Source: CAZFLD01 sp964519835
Lineage (GTDB): Bacteria > Spirochaetota > Spirochaetia > DSM-27196 > CAZFLD01
Length of the DNA: 64,000 nt
Assembly: GCA_964519835.1 (NCBI GenBank)
Contig: CAZFLD010000014.1
Span: 1-64,000, forward strand
Direction: 5' to 3'
The translations under genes and the position numbers were made by a program. The notes under the pieces were generated by a model. The model had not been told where the DNA came from and searched no databases. It saw only the letters and a list, made by a program, of their open reading frames with translations. This document shows positions 63,039 to 64,000 of this stretch, in pieces. The first letter of the stretch is position 1, and every line of letters begins with the position of its first letter.

Positions 63039-64000
63039 TTAGCCGCCTCTGCCTTCGTGGATCGAAATGCTAACCGTGCCGGCCGATCGATCGCCCGGTG
63101 AAAGCACCCGGAGGCCGAGATCGGGAGTGTTGAATGAGTCCGTTGCAGCCGTGATCGGCTCGATTGCCACGGATGTGTGGTCCGGCGGCGTGTAGATCTG
63201 TAGGTATCGGAACAGGGATTGCCCCGGCTGCACAACCAGCGTATAACGGGTCCCCAAGAGTTTGACAGGGCCGAACAAGTCGGTGTATGCGATGTCCAGA
63301 TCGGCCGATCCGATTGGCCGCGGTAGGGTGAAGTCGTAGTTGGTGCCGGCCGTTGCGGCGGTGCCTCCCAGCGGAAGGAGTCTGTCATCTACCGGTACAA
63401 AGCTCCGGGCCGGTATCTGAAGCATCGGCTCGCGTACCGCGGAGCTGCCCAAGATAAAGTAAGGGTGCCAGCCGAGCGCGATCGGCGCATCGCCGTCGCC
63501 GGTGTTTGTGACGGTGAAACGGAGCTCCGCGCGTGGGCCGGACACCGTGATGTCTACGGCCAGGCGCACCTGAAACGGGTAGCCCGGCTGATCGGCCACG
63601 TCTACCCCGATGTGCGCCTCCACGCCGCCTCGCGGGGCGGCACCGTCGGCCGGCGTGGTGCCGGAGTTGTCCGCCTCCACGCCGCTTGTTTCCGGGAGGA
63701 TAGCGGCCGAGACGTGCGCCGGCGTCCGATACGCAAAGCCGTGGATCGCGTCGCCGAACTCGGGGTCGTTGATCGGGAGGCTGTGCCGGCGACCGCCGAA
63801 GGTGTACACGCCCCCGGGAATCCTATCGTTGAAGGGGAACAAAAAGCAGCCGCGGAACTCCGGCTCAGGGACGCCCGGCGTGCCGGGGGCGAGGATATCG
63901 ACCGGCGTGTCCCGGCCTTCAGGCACAAGGCAAATTTGATGTATCGCCCCGCCGTGCTCGGGATCGAGGACAACGGAGGTTCCATCTTCGCCGGCGAAGG
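63039..64000 (-). CDS. Aldose 1-epimerase-like protein (5' end outside the window)
   Basis: Reverse frame from the window edge reads an open protein of at least 320 residues (VLDPEHGGAIHQICLVPEGR) ending at 63039, with mutarotase-family landmarks: FPFNDRIPGG, HGFAYRTP with a histidine, GWHPYF (catalytic histidine), and EPITAATDSFN (catalytic glutamate). It interconverts sugar anomers. The middle contains a variable insertion (ETSGVEADNSGTTPADGAAP). The first residues lie beyond position 64000, so the gene is partial here, not truncated. Confidence 0.85.
   Translation of the reverse strand, partial: FAGEDGTSVVLDPEHGGAIHQICLVPEGRDTPVDILAPGTPGVPEPEFRGCFLFPFNDRIPGGVYTFGGRRHSLPINDPEFGDAIHGFAYRTPAHVSAAILPETSGVEADNSGTTPADGAAPRGGVEAHIGVDVADQPGYPFQVRLAVDITVSGPRAELRFTVTNTGDGDAPIALGWHPYFILGSSAVREPMLQIPARSFVPVDDRLLPLGGTAATAGTNYDFTLPRPIGSADLDIAYTDLFGPVKLLGTRYTLVVQPGQSLFRYLQIYTPPDHTSVAIEPITAATDSFNTPDLGLRVLSPGDRSAGTVSISIHEGRGG

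Noticed and set aside
1..64000. CRISPR array, transposase, integrase, phage genes, tRNA or rRNA
   Set aside because: No regularly spaced short repeats, recombinase motifs, or RNA-gene signatures were seen; the duplications appear to be homologous or microhomology-driven.

Overview
The window is about 57% GC and looks like a chromosomal segment of a free-living member of the Spirochaetota (Spirochaetales). The main clue is the exported-protein N-termini: the solute-binding protein at 46630 and the secreted protein at 32944 have short Lys/Arg-Leu-rich signal peptides ending in FAGGQAEP and FGTGVSEE, a style familiar from Spirochaeta-type binding proteins. This is an inference from motif style, since no rRNA or tRNA gene was found.

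Region 1 (1-27.8 kb) is a carbohydrate/uronate catabolism island made of repeated gene families. Whole modules occur twice: DUF5703-type glycosidase-like proteins (450-2885; broken copy 15138-17467; unannotated relic near 27.3-27.7 kb), NUDIX plus VCBS/FG-GAP pairs (2948-4860 and 19442-20562), enolase-superfamily proteins (5879-7318 and 23558-25003) and UroD-fold proteins (13888-14844 and 25015-26076, identical over about 880 bp). Several second copies are decaying through deletions, nonsense codons or homopolymer frameshifts. Embedded at 7.6-13.9 kb is a tightly overlapped operon for a three-subunit molybdenum hydroxylase with a cyclase-family hydrolase and a LeuA-like enzyme, headed by a GntR/FadR regulator with a clear palindromic operator.

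Region 2 (27.8-49.6 kb) holds a deacetylase-like two-domain protein, a large secreted lyase-like protein, an MDR dehydrogenase, a sugar operon (TIM-barrel isomerase, RmlD-like reductase, DegT aminotransferase, galactokinase-like kinase), two AraC regulators, and a complete but unusually ordered oligopeptide/oligosaccharide ABC importer with a GH4 glycosidase and a Gfo/Idh oxidoreductase between its parts. GH4, a YesU-like DUF1961 domain, VCBS propellers and sugar-acid dehydratase-like enzymes together suggest use of uronate-containing plant or algal polysaccharides such as rhamnogalacturonan. This is an inference from context.

Region 3 (49.6-64 kb) is more house-keeping and defence-like: a MarR-controlled operon of two NAD(P)-binding proteins with a 22-bp perfect palindrome over its promoter, an MFS transporter with an Ala/Gly minisatellite loop, an OsmC peroxidase, an ECF sigma factor fused to a class III cyclase, an operon with a heterodimeric ABC exporter, a double class II aldolase protein and an SGNH hydrolase, a divergent TetR regulator with a 16-bp palindrome, and an aldose 1-epimerase cut by the window edge.

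No transposase, integrase, CRISPR array, tRNA or rRNA was found. The most notable features are the paralogue islands with recombination scars, the gene relics in apparent intergenic DNA, and the sigma factor-cyclase fusion.
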